NCBI GenBank assembly: GCA_947650365.1
Contig: OX393552.1
Span: forward strand, 50,119,873-50,183,872
DNA from: Chamaelirium japonicum
Taxonomy: Eukaryota; Streptophyta; Magnoliopsida; Liliales; Melanthiaceae
Length of the DNA: 64,000 bases
Direction of reading: 5' to 3'
The notes under the pieces were generated by a model. That model saw only the letters and a list, made by a program, of their open reading frames with translations. It had not been told where the DNA came from and ran no database searches. The translations under genes and the position numbers were made by a program. Below are positions 42,445-54,066 of this stretch, in pieces; positions within the stretch are counted from its first letter, which is position 1, and the number at the start of each line of letters is the position of its first letter.

Positions 42445-43034
42445 ACCTTCACAGTAGTAAAGACTCCCCTTAGGATTCTTATATGGCAATATTCAACAAA
42501 TCACCCTTTTTCTCGGCATCTAAAGCAATCCATTTCCCTTAGAATTCTTCATGGGTGTGGCTCATATTTCTTTGTATGAAAGTTAGGCTCTCGGCTTGAG
42601 TGTTGAGATGCCAATTTAAAAGATGCTTCAACATTTTAGAACCGCAATACAAATCGACGTCTTCTCAGATGAGCGGAGAGAGAGGCGGTGGAGACGGAGC
42701 GGTGGTGGTAGGTTGTAGCGAAGGAGACGCAACGCTTCCCAGGGCCCGACGTCGGTCCCACTTATGAACAAGACTATAAGAACTTCCTTCTTTTTTTAAT
42801 TTTTAATTTTTTTCTTTTATGAGTTGGTGTTGTTGTTGTGCCCCTTCGGCCAACTGAGGATGCATCCCCCTTTTGGATCTATTGACAATTCAGATTCTTT
42901 TCTTGAATCCACAACCGGCCCAATAACTTCCTTTCTCTGTTTGGAAGAGACTGGCCCAACAATTTTGAACTCGCAGGCTTGCAGCCCGTTATGCTTTCAC
43001 AAGAAGATGCCCTGAAGATACAGAAGTGAGTTTA
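42445..43034 (+). promoter_or_regulatory. Conserved upstream region of U3 locus g
   Basis: Same region as for the other loci, without hAT, with GGCCCA near 42,917 and AGCCCG near 42,977. Confidence 0.45.
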
Positions 43035-43312
43035 GTCCCACATCGGATGGGGGGTAATGTGTTTCCTTGCTTAAAGAAGGCTACAACACGGCATTGGTCA
43101 CGACCTTATTTGAACAGGATCAGCTCTATAGGATCCTACCACTGTAACCTTAAGTGCTAAGGAGACAGGCAACTCAGTCTGGATGATGAGCCCATGACCT
43201 CGGGATCAGAGCGTGATTAACGGCTGAGATCTCTCGAGGTCGACGCAGTAGAGGATCGTTCCCAGCTTGCCTCGGCGGTGCTGGGGTGGTCCTGAGGTGG
43301 TCTGACAGACCC
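43035..43312 (+). pseudogene. U3: U3 snoRNA locus g: full length but diverged
   Basis: USE at 43,035-43,045; TATA position degenerate (TTAAAGAAG at 43,071); RNA from 43,100 to about 43,312 with box D GTCTGA at 43,300. The box A region has a change (GATCAGCTCTATAGG) and GGATCCTACC replaces GGATCGTACC; TTATTTGAACAGG replaces TTACTTGAACAGG. Boxes C' and B are intact. A minimal TTTT lies at 43,325. The changes in pre-rRNA-pairing segments and the weak TATA suggest a decaying copy, though transcription is not excluded. The 3' flank resembles an inner part of repeat D (near 50,030). Confidence 0.85.
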
Positions 43313-43425
43313 CTAAAAAATCTCTTTTGTCGTCCGTATGATGTTTCTATTTTTAATCCTGGCCATTCAATACATCATATCTTTTTCCAGCAGCTACGTC
43401 TCTGGCAGCGGGCTCAGCGGGGGCC
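43313..43425. other. U3 g downstream flank
   Basis: GTCCGTATGATGTTTCTATT and neighbouring words match 50,040-50,080 in repeat D copy 3. No gene. Confidence 0.5.
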
Positions 43426-44385
43426 AGGGATGTCACGCCCCGAATTTTCAGTCCATGTGGCCACACTGGAGAAAATCCGAGGTGTGAGATTTTAGTGATT
43501 TTTTTTTTTTGAAGTGAAGTAGTTTTAGATTTAAAAATATTTAATTTGAAGAGTCTCCCCTACTAGGGCTCGTCCCAAGCCTTCGAGTCTGGTCCTACAA
43601 TCGGGTGGTGCTTAAGCAACCCCAGACCCCGAAGAGGGATTCAGCTTTTGCATAAGAGACTTAAAAACCATGTTATTATTGAAGAGGTTCAGAGAGGTGA
43701 GGGAATGAGAGAGAGAAAGAACTCGACTGAGTAGAATGTCACTCTTAGGGGATGGAGCCCTGCTCCACATCCTCCTAATAGTAACATCCCAACAGGAGCA
43801 CGTGCAGTCCATATAGGTGGCTATCTCACATCCACTAGTCTGGCCCGGAGGCCCCACACTCAGATTTACTTGTTTATTATGTAAGAGGCAATCGGTATCA
43901 ACTCCAATTCCATTTCATTTCCACTAATGGTATCAATTTACAGGTACATCAACACTAACTTTCTTTTAAGTGTTTCACATTCTACTATAGAAGGCTTCCA
44001 CGTGATAGTACTATCGTCACCTTGAGTCCTCGATTTGCACGCTCCACGATCGCTCCAAGCCTTGACAAGACATAGCTCCTATACGATCAACTGTCCTCGA
44101 GCTCTAGCTACCAGAACCTAAGTTTTGGTAAAAGACATACACAAAACCCTGAGTCACTTAGAAGGGCTAAGTGACTCAGTGAGAGCCACTACTACTATGT
44201 GTTACTTTAATTACTGATTTATCATATATCATCCAAAGAATCACTGCATACGAATCATCCAGATTTACTGTCATTGAGTTGTCCATAGTTTACTATATTC
44301 AATCACATCAAGATTTACTATCCTCAATATACCAAGATCTATTGTACTCAAAACAAACTGACTAAGTTTACAGTACTAACATATC

Positions 44386-44697
44386 TATTAACGTTGGTTG
44401 TAATAACACGTCAACTGAGATCTACTATACTAACATGCTTATCAAGATTGTTTGTACGAACACTCCAACTAATGTCTACCATACTAACAGGCTTACCAAT
44501 GTTGGTTGTACTAACACGTCAACCAAGGTTTACCATACTACTATTCTTATCAAGGTTTATTCTAATAACACGCCAACCGAGGTCTACCATATCATCATGC
44601 TTACTCGGGGTTGGCTGTACTAACAAGCCAACAAAGATCTATTATATTATTGTTCTTGCTAAGGTTGGTTGTACTAACACGCCAACCAAGAATTTAT
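44386..44697. repeat. 54-bp tandem repeat inside the 5.3-kb LTR
   Basis: About six diverged 54-bp units, each with GTACTAACACGCCAACNAAG, then TCTACCATA and GCTTANCAA. Because 54 is divisible by three, all frames stay open and give false ORFs. Confidence 0.75.
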
Positions 44698-45515
44698 AGT
44701 AATAGATAACCTAGTCCATACCACCAAGGTCCACTAAGGATAATTAGTAGTAGTCAAACCTTGTCCAGGTTTACTTACACTGAAACATTTAGGGTAAAGG
44801 ATATCAGAAGCCATAAAAGAACACAAAGCGAGGGGCGCACCCTGCTCTCTTCGGGCGCTACCCGGAAACCCAGACAGTGCACTAGACAACGGCACTTCTC
44901 GCCCAACAACCACGGGTCCGGCAGCGGCGTCACACAGACCAGCCCGCTCCCCAACGACTCATCGGACCCACTCCCCTGCGAAGTGCCTGCGCGAAAGCAC
45001 TCGCCAAAACGGACTTTCTTATGTCCGTGCACAGCACGCCTCTCCGGCAAAACCACTAGCCATCCTTGAGTCACGTGCTTGGGACTCGCAGGTCCCAGTC
45101 CCTATGCCGCAGCACTGGACTTAACAGTGTCGTAGACACTCTGCTATGGCTCTGCAAATCCTTTATCCTAAAAGGGGCGGGATCCCGACGTCACACGTAG
45201 GTGCCAACATGCCACCTACGAAACACTAGGACAACACATAGTCCGATAAAGCCTAAAAACCACATATTCTTTCCTAATTGGCATCTACAGTCCTTAACAG
45301 GATAGAGGTCCTGACTTAGTCCTAACATTGTCATGACTTAGTCTTGACATCATCCATATGTGATCCTTAACGTATCGAAGTTTGTATCCAATCTATCTTA
45401 ACCCAAAGGTATGTAAATCTATCGTGGTAAACCGCGTGAGTCCTTATATTTACGAATAATGTTAATAATATTAGGGTCTACGTGTTAGGGTCTATCAATG
45501 TTATACGGTAAGTTC

Positions 45516-45620
45516 AACCAATGCATGCGACGATATGACCACCATCCACGTACGATGTTGGGGGAAATCACCCCCGTCCCGTACGCGATGGTCATATCGT
45601 ATCCCGCATGCATGGATTGA
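45516..45620. repeat. Long palindrome inside the 5.3-kb LTR
   Basis: Arms of about 40 bp (ACGATATGACCA and CATGCATGCG on the left, their complements on the right) enclose GGGGGAAATCACCCCC, itself a perfect small hairpin. It could form a cruciform or RNA hairpin. Confidence 0.65.
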
Positions 45621-45909
45621 TCATTCCTCATAGCACCGGGCCTAACTAACCTACTACGAGCATAGTCTAATTAATCCTACAATTATCAAAACAGCATTGT
45701 CATCATCCAATTAGCTTTCCAATTCTCATGGCATCATCATAATCCACTACTTGGTTCTCTAATTGTCCAGGCATCATCACAATCATTTACTTAGTTTCTC
45801 ATTTATCATACGGTCAACTCTTCACTACTTACCACATGATTAATATTCTGATAGTCATCATAATATCGATTATCTAATTACTAAACAATTTAATTCTCCT
45901 AAGGTACCC

Positions 45910-46180
45910 GCATGATAGTGTATCACCCTCAGTGAGCAGGTGACGCATCCCCCCAACCAAACAAGGACATGAGATACGCCTCCTAGCCACACGACAAGTG
46001 GTACAATAGTCACGCAAGGTGTCCCCTATGCTACCTATACGATCTAACTATACCTAGATTATTCACGTGACAGTGCATCACCTTCGATGAGCAGGTGACG
46101 CGTCCCCCCAACCAAACAAGGACAGGAGACATGTCTCCTACCCCTCGACAAGTGATATGATAGTCACACTAGTCCTAAAC
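45910..46180. repeat. Two tandem 155-bp units inside the 5.3-kb LTR
   Basis: GAGCAGGTGACGC, CCCCCCAACCAAACAAGGAC and GACAAGTG occur at about 45,935 and again about 155 bp on. Confidence 0.65.
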
Positions 46181-48798
46181 TCTAACTATCATAGGACTTC
46201 AACTCTCTGATCACTATTGGATTAACAACTATTACGTCTTCATTGGATCACGAGTCTTCTAAATACCATAGAATTTATCAAGTATCTAACCTAGTATGGT
46301 ACATTAATTTATTATTCTCATCTAACTAATCTAACAAATCAATTTACCCTAATCCAATCATAACATTATCCAAACCCTAACTCGATGGTGGCAAGTCCCC
46401 TAACCTTAATATAATAATTACCACTCTAAACCCTAATTTAAAATAATATGATTCCAAATTCTATGTGACGTGGTTATAACTCCAATTCATTTAGTAATGA
46501 TTTCGAACCCTAACTTAAGATTGCATGTGTCAAACCCAGTCTAAAGATTGCACGGTTAAATCCTTACTTATCATAGCACAAATTTGAAACCCTAATATAT
46601 GGGTCATGATTTTGAATCTAAATATGACATAACAAGAATCTCAAACCTTAATCTTCGTGGCATGAACAAAAATACCGACAACATAGCCTAAGTTCCACCC
46701 GTTTAACATAGCATAACTTCAATCCCGTCTATACCTAGTATGGATTTTAACCCCATTTATTATAGCAAGAATTTTAATCTTGCTCAACATAATATAATTT
46801 TCACCCCGGTTAACACAGCATACATTCCTATAATTTAGCAATATGACATCAAGTGAATATTTACACTTACAAGTATGACATTCCAAATTTCAACTAAGCA
46901 TGGCATCACAAATTTCAATGTATACATGGCCCCAAACCTAATTCCACCCTAACCAACATAGCATGAAGCCCTAAATCATGACATCAATTAATCCAATCAA
47001 GCATGCATCACACCCTCAATTTCAACCTCAACCTAAACCCTAATTATGAGCTTGGTATCCTACCCTTAATCTACATATCATCACAACCCTAAAAAGAACA
47101 TATGATAAAATAACCCTAATCCGACATTGCACTACCCAACTCTAAACATGGCATTTCAACAACCCAAATCCGAGAATGGCATTCCCCAAGCCAGAATTCG
47201 AACATGGCATCCACCAGATTTTAGGATTTAACTTAGCATCACATAAAGCCTAATATGCATGGCTAACCAATACCCTATTAAATCAAGACACATCAGAACC
47301 TAGTTTAGTATGATACTCTCAAACCCTACAAGCATAGCATCATTTCCTCCCAAATCTACACGATATATTAGTCCCTACAAGTATAGAAGTATTTTTCCCA
47401 AATTTACATGGCATTTTAATCCCTATAATCATAGCATCATCCCCCCTATTGCACATGACATATAAATCCCTAACATCATAGCGTCATTTCTCCCAATTTA
47501 ACATTTTATAAACCAAATCTAGAAATTTACGGTCTAGATCCACACCCTAAACAATTGTAGCATTCAATCAATTCTCAAATCACATAAGCCAAATCAAGAC
47601 CCTATATAATTATAGCATTTAATCAAATCTGAAATTTCATAGGCTAAATCACCCCAAAACAAATGTAGCCTTCAATCAAATCCGAGTTTACATAGGCCTC
47701 AAAATCAAGTAGTAGTAAAGGGCTTACCTTGAATTCGGAAGGATCTACCCGGAAATCTGGCTTCCCTTTCTTCCTCTCTTCTTCTTCTTCTCCATCTCCT
47801 TCTTTGTTAACCGAAATCACCATCCACCCCTTGCCCTTGTATCTTTGGCCGAAATGGGGTGGTGGAGAAGTTGAAATAGAGGAGGAGATGGTGGAGGGTG
47901 GTGTTGTGGCCGGATTTGGAGGAAAGGTGAAGAGAGGAGGGGAGGGTGGTGATGGTGGTGTCCGGCCTCATCTCCTCTCCCTCACTTCTCTTTGGTTGGT
48001 TCTATGGGAGAGGAGCTCAAAGTCCCCCTGTTAAATCATCTCACCCCCCCTAAAGTCAACCCTCTTTAAACCCACCCCTTATTTTATCCCTTCACTCTCC
48101 CTCCACTAGAGCCTTCTAGCACCCTATAGAACATCCTAGAGTTGGGCTTTTAGATGGGTTCTAGTTGGGCTTGAGTTGCGATTGGGCCTTGTTAGTCTTC
48201 ATTTTAGGGCTTATAGCTTTTGATTAAGATTAACATAGGCCTAATCTAGGTTTAGTATTGGGTTTCAAATTAGTTTTAGGTTAGGGTCTTAGTTTAGGAA
48301 TTTAGTATTAGGTCCTAATCTAGGGTTTAGACTTAGCTTTAATTAGGACTTGGGCTTAGTTTAGGGATTTTGTTTATGTTTTGTTCGTGATTTAGTTTAG
48401 GCTTTAATCGATCTAAGCTTTAGGTTTGGGAATTTAATTAGGGCTTATGTTTTGTATTCAAATTAAAATTTGAGACTTTAATCTAAGGCTTAATCCTAGG
48501 CCTTCATTTGGGCTTAGTCTTAGACTTAAGTTTAAGCTTAAGCTTAGGTTAGGTTGAAGCTTAGATTAGACTTAAGATTTAAGTCAGGCTTAAGCTTAGT
48601 ATTAAGCTTAACTCAGGATACAAGTGGGCTCCCCTATCAAAAATCCACAGGGTCTATAAGGGATCACCCTGTCCATATGTACAACTCTCAATTTCTAGTT
48701 CATTTTTCAATTGATGGGGAATTATGGTTCTTACAAGGGAGGTACCCGGTCAAGCTCGTCGGGCCTAGCTGGGTCCCAGCCGGTCCACGCCATGGAGG

Positions 48799-49228
48799 TA
48801 GGGGTGGCAATGGGTCGGGTTGGGTTCGTGTCGTGTCGGAAACCCCTAGACCTGGACCCGGACCCGACCCGTTTAACTAATCGTGTCTAGATCCTAAACC
48901 CGTACCCGACCCATTTATAAATGGGTAGACCCGTTTACCACATGGGTTTATTCAGTTGACCAGATCCGACTCGACCCGACCTAACCCGATAGACCCGCTG
49001 ATACTATGTATTGCAGTATCGGATTGTGGGTAGACCCGACACGACTCATTGAATTTTAAACGGGTCTTCCCGGGTCTACCGTGTCCAGACCCTAAACCCA
49101 GACCTAACCCGTTTATTAAACGGGTCTATCGTGTCGACCCATTTACGACCTGAACCCGTTTAGTCCTGACCCAGACCAGCTAACTTCATGTCGAGTCTGC
49201 CGTGTCGGGTCCGAAATTGCCAGCCCTA
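48799..49228. mobile_element. Non-autonomous hAT element, inverted relative to the others, TSD CATGGAGG
   Basis: Starts TAGGGGTGGCAATGGGTCGG and ends CCGAAATTGCCAGCCCTA. The perfect duplication CATGGAGG is at 48,791-48,798 and 49,229-49,236. Confidence 0.9.
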
Positions 49229-49236
49229 CATGGAGG

Positions 49237-49420
49237 GAGATACCTAGCCAAGTTCGTTTGGCTTCTCGAGCTAGGTCGGTAGTGGCGGACCCATGATTTT
49301 TTCTCAGGGGAGCATACATATTAAAATGTAATTGATGTCGATGTCTCAAGTCGAAAACTTCAGCCGGCGGCGTGACAACGTCACTACCCTTTTGAGTCCT
49401 CGGGGTCCTTAAAAAATTTG
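49237..49420. other. Unassigned spacer
   Basis: No recognised gene or element ends. GTAGTGGCGGACCCATGATT resembles hAT Tip100-type end sequence but no partner end was found. Confidence 0.3.
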
Positions 49421-50462
49421 GGACTATAACTAGTCTCTACAACCTCTTCTATCCCTTTCTAATCTTTTATTTTCCCCCAAATCGAAACCCACACTAAAAG
49501 ACTTGGTATGAACCCTTGAAGAGCCGATGATCGTTGGATCAAAACCTCTATCCAACTGTCCACAAACATTCACTTAATTAAATTGTTGAAAGAAGGACTG
49601 TTTTTGCTAGGATGGTTTTCTCTGCGGATGCTATGTGGGGCACCTGAACCGTTCCCTAATATGCAGGAGAAAAAGGGAGAGTTTGATTGCATGTAAAAAG
49701 AGTATGAGTATGTTGCACGGGCCACTCCCTAATATAATCGGATGGCTCTTTATTCTTCCATGAATAGTCGAGATAGCTCACGTAGCATCCAGAGCAAAAA
49801 AATAGTCCGCTACAATATAAAAATTGGCAAATTGGTGGTAAGTCCTTATAACATAAAGTGGTAAAGAGATGTTTTAGTGGTAGACCCTTTCGTTTGTTAA
49901 AATATCAATTTTACCCCTACATGCAGTTGTACAAGAATATCACATGAAGAGTAACATTTGCTATTGTGATTTCATAGTTGCAATTATTTTTACAACAATA
50001 ATTATCAAAAAAAAAATACTACAGTGATTTCTTTTGTTGTCCGTCTGATGTTTCTACTTTTACTCCTAGTCGTTCATGCTACTATTTATTATCGAAATGT
50101 TACTCTTTGCAAAGAGTAAGATTTCAATAATAAAGAGTAACATTTGCTACAATGATATCATTGTAACAAAAATATGAATTTTTTATTAGCGATATTTCTC
50201 TAAAAAAAATATCTATAGTGATTTTACTATAGCAAAAAGTAAAGTTTTGATAATAAATAGTAACATTTCTTACAATGTAGATTGTTACTCTTTGTTGTAG
50301 TAAAGAGTAAAATTTGTGATTTTAGAAATAGGGACAATTTTCTCATTTAAGGAAGGTAAAAAGTTAACGGAGGTATTTGTTGTAAATGTATCTTTCTGAG
50401 AGGGACCTAGTGCAAAATCATCACATTGACCGTCATTTTCACAAAATTGATCTATTGCTAGG
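49421..50462. repeat. Dispersed repeat D, copy 3 (longest)
   Basis: CTATAACTAGTCTCTACAAC start as at 11,229 and 26,574, more diverged but extending further. It holds an inner segment with TCTGATGTTTCTACTTTTAC that the other D copies lack and that resembles the U3 g flank. Many AAAGAGTAACATTTGCTACA iterations. No coding region. Confidence 0.55.
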
Positions 50463-51050
50463 TAGGGGTGTGCATCGGTTCGAAACCAACCTATTTAGGT
50501 AAAACCCAAACCGATCCAACCTAGGTTGGTTTTGAGAATTTGCAATCCGATCCAAACCGATTGAGACTGGAATCCAATCCAATCCAATTAAAGTCTGTTT
50601 GGATTGGATTGGATGGTCGGTTTGGGCTTTGGCCCATATGCTTACTAGTTTTTTTTTATTTATTTGGACATCGTTTCAACTTTAAAATGATTATTTTAAA
50701 ACTTATAAAGTGATACTACATTACTTACCAAAATACCAAATTATCAACAACAATACCATTATGTCCACAATATTCATATCCATTAAATATTAAAAACTAC
50801 AAAGTACAGTTTTAACAATTAAACAAAAGTTCACAACAATTACCACTAAATTAGTAAATTATAAACTGGAGTCCGGTTTGGTTTGGTTCGGTTTAGGTCG
50901 GTTTTTAATTGATAAATCCGATAACCAATCCAGTCATATCAGTTTTGAGAAATCCTGATCCAATCCGATCCGTTGAGTGTGTTGAAACCGATCAAATTCG
51001 GTCGGTTTGGTTTGGTTCGGTCAGTTTGGTTTGGATCCTGCACACCCCTA
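50463..51050. mobile_element. hAT-like element with TAGGGGTGTGCA ends
   Basis: Perfect 12-bp inverted ends TAGGGGTGTGCA / TGCACACCCCTA and GGTTTGGTTCGGT-type interior. The 8-bp flanks (TTGCTAGG, AATAAAGT) do not match, so one side may have been exchanged or eroded. Confidence 0.7.
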
Positions 51051-51965
51051 AATAAAGTATAACTTTTTTCTTAAAATATATGATATTCTAATATTTAACT
51101 TGTGAAATATACTATGAATCAACATTCAATTGAATAATAACTTTTAGATTGAATGAAGTGTAACTTTTTTATAAAAACATATGACATCTTATATTTAACT
51201 TGTGAAATCTATTATGAATCAATATTTAGATGAAGTAATTTTTGTATTGCATAAAGTGTAACTTTTTTATTACACATCTGTCATTTTTGTCTACTTTGAT
51301 AAAATTGATCAATCAGTACAAAATAAAATAAATTTTTAAAAAATTATTATTTAATAAAGAAAAGTAATTATTAAAATTAGTAGTTGTATCATTACAAAAT
51401 CATTAACCTTTGTTTGCTTTATATTTTTTTAAATATATTTTAAAATATTATTGATCATTCAACAACTAAATTTATAAAGGAAATATAATAGACCTATAAG
51501 TTACTATTTATTTTTAGAAAGTTATTTTTCATCACATCGATATTGTATGTGTTTATTTGACCACTATATATGATTTTCTTAATGACAAGTACTACTAATT
51601 ATGTTGATAAGAAGAGTACAGTGTATGATCACTTTATCAATACATTTATATTATTTTTTTAATAAAAATTAAACTATTATATTATAATATAATATTCTTA
51701 ATTATATATAGTATATATATTTGACCATCAATAATAAGTATACACTACACATGAAAAGTTAATATTTATTTTATAAGAGATATTAACTGTTTCATAAGAC
51801 CTGATATTAATAAGTTTTCATTATTTATGCATAATTTTGGTCCTAAATAATTTATTACATTAATCAGTAAATATCATATATAATGCTCCCATAACAAAAT
51901 CTATCAAATACAACAAAAGTTATTATTCAAAGGTAAAAAATCATTGCTTGGTTTTATAATATATC
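51051..51965. repeat. AT-rich stretch with direct repeats
   Basis: At least two direct repeats of about 110 bp (AAGTGTAACTTTTTT, TTTAACTTGTGAAAT, ATGAATCAA) at 51,056-51,270, then very AT-rich sequence. No gene. Confidence 0.55.
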
Positions 51966-52135
51966 TATTACGAAGAGAGAGGAAGACAGAGACTAGGGTT
52001 TTGGGGAGAAAACTCATTGTATTATCTCTTTGTATATATCATTACATAAAATTACTTCTCCTTATACAGAGAGAGAACGCACACCATTACAATACCATAA
52101 CTAAGGTGGGACTAATAGTAACTCTACATCTAATA
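51966..52135 (-). mobile_element. Small LTR of the 178-bp family with adjoining polypurine tract
   Basis: Minus-strand start TATTAGATGTAGAG and end CTCTTCGTAAT, related to the solo LTR at 20,043. On its plus-strand right side the minus sequence reads GTTTGACGGAGGG, a plausible polypurine tract, and no 5-bp duplication flanks the LTR. This suggests a 3' LTR with internal sequence to the right. Confidence 0.6.
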
Positions 52136-52609
52136 CCCTCCGTCAAACTGATGTAAGGTATAAACTGACATCAATTTGCTTGATAAAATAAAAGAAAAAG
52201 AAAAGAAAAAATTACATCAAATATCATATTTTTATGCTGTAAAGTAAAAATATAGCGTCAGGGTGGCCTGCAAGCAAGTCGTCCTAGAAACCTAATTGAC
52301 CTGCAAGCAGGACAACCGGTAAAACCCGACAAACCTGAAAGTAGGTTAACTAGGGAGCTGACAATGATCACTAAGGACTAGAGCGGAGGAGACCGACGGT
52401 GATGAAAGCCAGTAATAAAGGAGGTCGAAATGGGAGAGATCGACTAAGAAAAAGATATGGATGTGTGAGACCTTATAGGAGGTAAGCACCCGGCCGAAGC
52501 AAGCACTTGACACCTCCTAGAAGATCTCAATCATCAACGATAAAGAAGAAAAAATAGAGAAATGAGAGAAAGTAAAGTCGTAGCTCTCATTTGTGACTAA
52601 GGAAAGGGA
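52136..52609 (-). other. Putative internal sequence of the small LTR element
   Basis: Purine-rich non-coding sequence (AAAGAAAAAGAAAAGAAAAA and GACCTGCAAGCAGG-like words). No gag or pol motifs, as expected for a TRIM-like non-autonomous element. Upstream LTR not found. Confidence 0.35.
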
Positions 52610-52751
52610 GAGGATCCGAAAGCCGGCACAACTGTGACTGGTAAGAGAGAGGATCCGAAGATCGGCACAAGTGTGACCGAAGAGAGAGGATCCAAAAACC
52701 GGCATAAGTGTGACTGAAAAGAGAGGATCCGAAGGCTGTCACAAGTGTGAC

Positions 52752-52755
<4 letters not shown>
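52610..52755. repeat. Tandem repeat of about 36-38 bp
   Basis: About four units with GAGAGGATCCGAA and CGGCACAAGTGTGACNG. Confidence 0.75.

Positions 52756-52792
<37 letters not shown>
52753..52792. repeat. GA microsatellite
   Basis: Uninterrupted AG repeat of about 19 units. Confidence 0.95.
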
Positions 52793-52793
<1 letters not shown>

Positions 52794-52914
52794 AAGATGA
52801 CATCCAAGGAAAGAGACGTCGGAGTGAGAGAAGCTCGATCAGAAGGAGGAAAAAGATCCCGATCGACAGAGAGCAAGGAGTAGATGGATCCATAGAGCGT
52901 AAGGCGCAGAGCAT

Positions 52915-53918
52915 TACTGCAGGCGCAGGTGAACCAGTAAAACGCAAGGACACAGGGCATAAGTGCAAGCGAGCGGACCGGTAGAGTGCAGGGCGCAGGG
53001 CACTAGTGCAGGCGCAAGCGGACCGACATAACGCAAGGGCGTAGCGCACAAGTGCAGGCGAGCGGACCAGTAGAGTGTAGGGCGCAGGGCACTAGTGCAG
53101 GCACAAGCGAACCGGTAGAATGTAAGGGCCCAGGGCACAAGTACAAGCGAGTGGACCGGTAAAGTACAGGGCGTAGGTAATCCGGTAGAACACAAGGGCA
53201 CAGGGCACAGACGTACCGGTAGAACGCAAAGGTGCAGGGCATGAATGCAGGCGCAGGCAGACAGATAGAACGCTAGGGCGCAGGGCACAAGTACAGGCAA
53301 GCGAACCGGTAGGGCACTAGTGGAGGCGCAGGCAGATCGGTAGAATGTAAGGACGCAAAGCACAAGTGCAAGCGAGCGGACCGGTAGAATACAGGGCGTA
53401 GGCGCAGGCAAATCGGTAGAATACAAGAGCGCAGGGTACGAATGCAGGCGCCGACGAACCGATAGAATGCAAGGGTGCATGGCACGACTACAGGCGCCGG
53501 CGGACCGATAGAACGCAAGGGCGCTGGGCACAAGTACTAATGCAGGCTTAGGCGGACTGATAGAATATAGGAGGCAGGGCACGAGTGCATGCGTAGGCGA
53601 ATCGGTAGAATGCAAGGGCGTAGGGCACGAGTGCGAGCAGGCGTACCGACAAAGTGCAAAGCACAGACGAACCGATAAATTGAAGGGCGCAGGGCACGAG
53701 TGCAGGCGCAGGCAGGCCGACAGAGCGCAATGCACAGGCAGATCGTCAGAGAGCATGACACATACAGGCCAACAAGACGGCAAAGCGCAGGAGGGTTGGC
53801 AGAGTGCAAGAATGCATGTAGGCCGTAGATAGGCAGGCCGATAGAGCGCAAGGCGCAGGCAGGCCAGCATGTAAGGGATACCGGCAGAAAGACTGGCTGG
53901 GCTACAGAAAAGGTTAAC
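52915..53918. repeat. GC-rich minisatellite with about 90-bp higher-order unit
   Basis: Degenerate units with GCGCAGGGCAC, AAGTGCAGGCG and ACCGGTAGAACGCAAGG. Neighbouring ACTAGTGCAGGC landmarks are about 90 bp apart. The 353-codon minus-strand frame 52,914-53,975 lies on it, is repetitive (ALAFYRSAC-like) and lacks a recognised domain, so I treat it as non-coding. Confidence 0.7.
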
Positions 53919-54066
53919 GGGCCGGCTATAGGAGGGTCGATGGTAGGCTGCACGTGGGGCCACACGAAAGGCCAACAGGGTGCAAGAGGGCCGGGCCGGC
54001 TATAGGAGGGTCGATGGTAGGCTGCACGTGGGGCCACACGAAAGGCCAACAGGGTGCAAGAGGGCC
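53919..54066. repeat. Perfect 74-bp tandem duplication
   Basis: Two copies starting GGGCCGGCTATAGGAGGGTC at 53,919 and 53,993, identical by eye. Confidence 0.9.

Larger units (their letters stand above)
43431..48735. mobile_element. 5.3-kb solo LTR (or coding-free LTR element) with AGGGA duplication
   Basis: Starts TGTCACGCCCCGAATTTT and ends GGTTCTTACA, that is TG...CA, flanked by a perfect AGGGA (43,426-43,430 and 48,736-48,740). No gag-pol reading frame and no second copy of the ends were seen inside. The simplest reading is a solo LTR from an element with very long LTRs, as known for some Ty3-gypsy Tat/Ogre lineages; lineage is inferred only from size and the start. The first 1.8 kb has a GC-rich part (44,820-45,110). 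46.2-47.7 kb is AT-rich with many ACCCTAA-like words, and 48.1-48.6 kb has TTAGGGCTT/TTAGGTTT iterations. Open frames such as 47,729-48,034 have no recognised domain. Confidence 0.75.

Noticed and set aside
44394..44699. Open frames with a repeated 18-residue motif
   Set aside because: Produced by a 54-bp tandem repeat inside a long LTR; all frames are open.
47729..48034. 101-codon plus-strand frame with serine-proline and glycine-rich halves
   Set aside because: Inside the 5.3-kb LTR, low complexity, no domain and no partner copy for conservation testing.
52914..53975. 353-codon minus-strand open frame
   Set aside because: It coincides with a tandem repeat, has low-complexity repeating composition (LAFYRSA-like) and no domain; the frame is kept open by the repeat structure.
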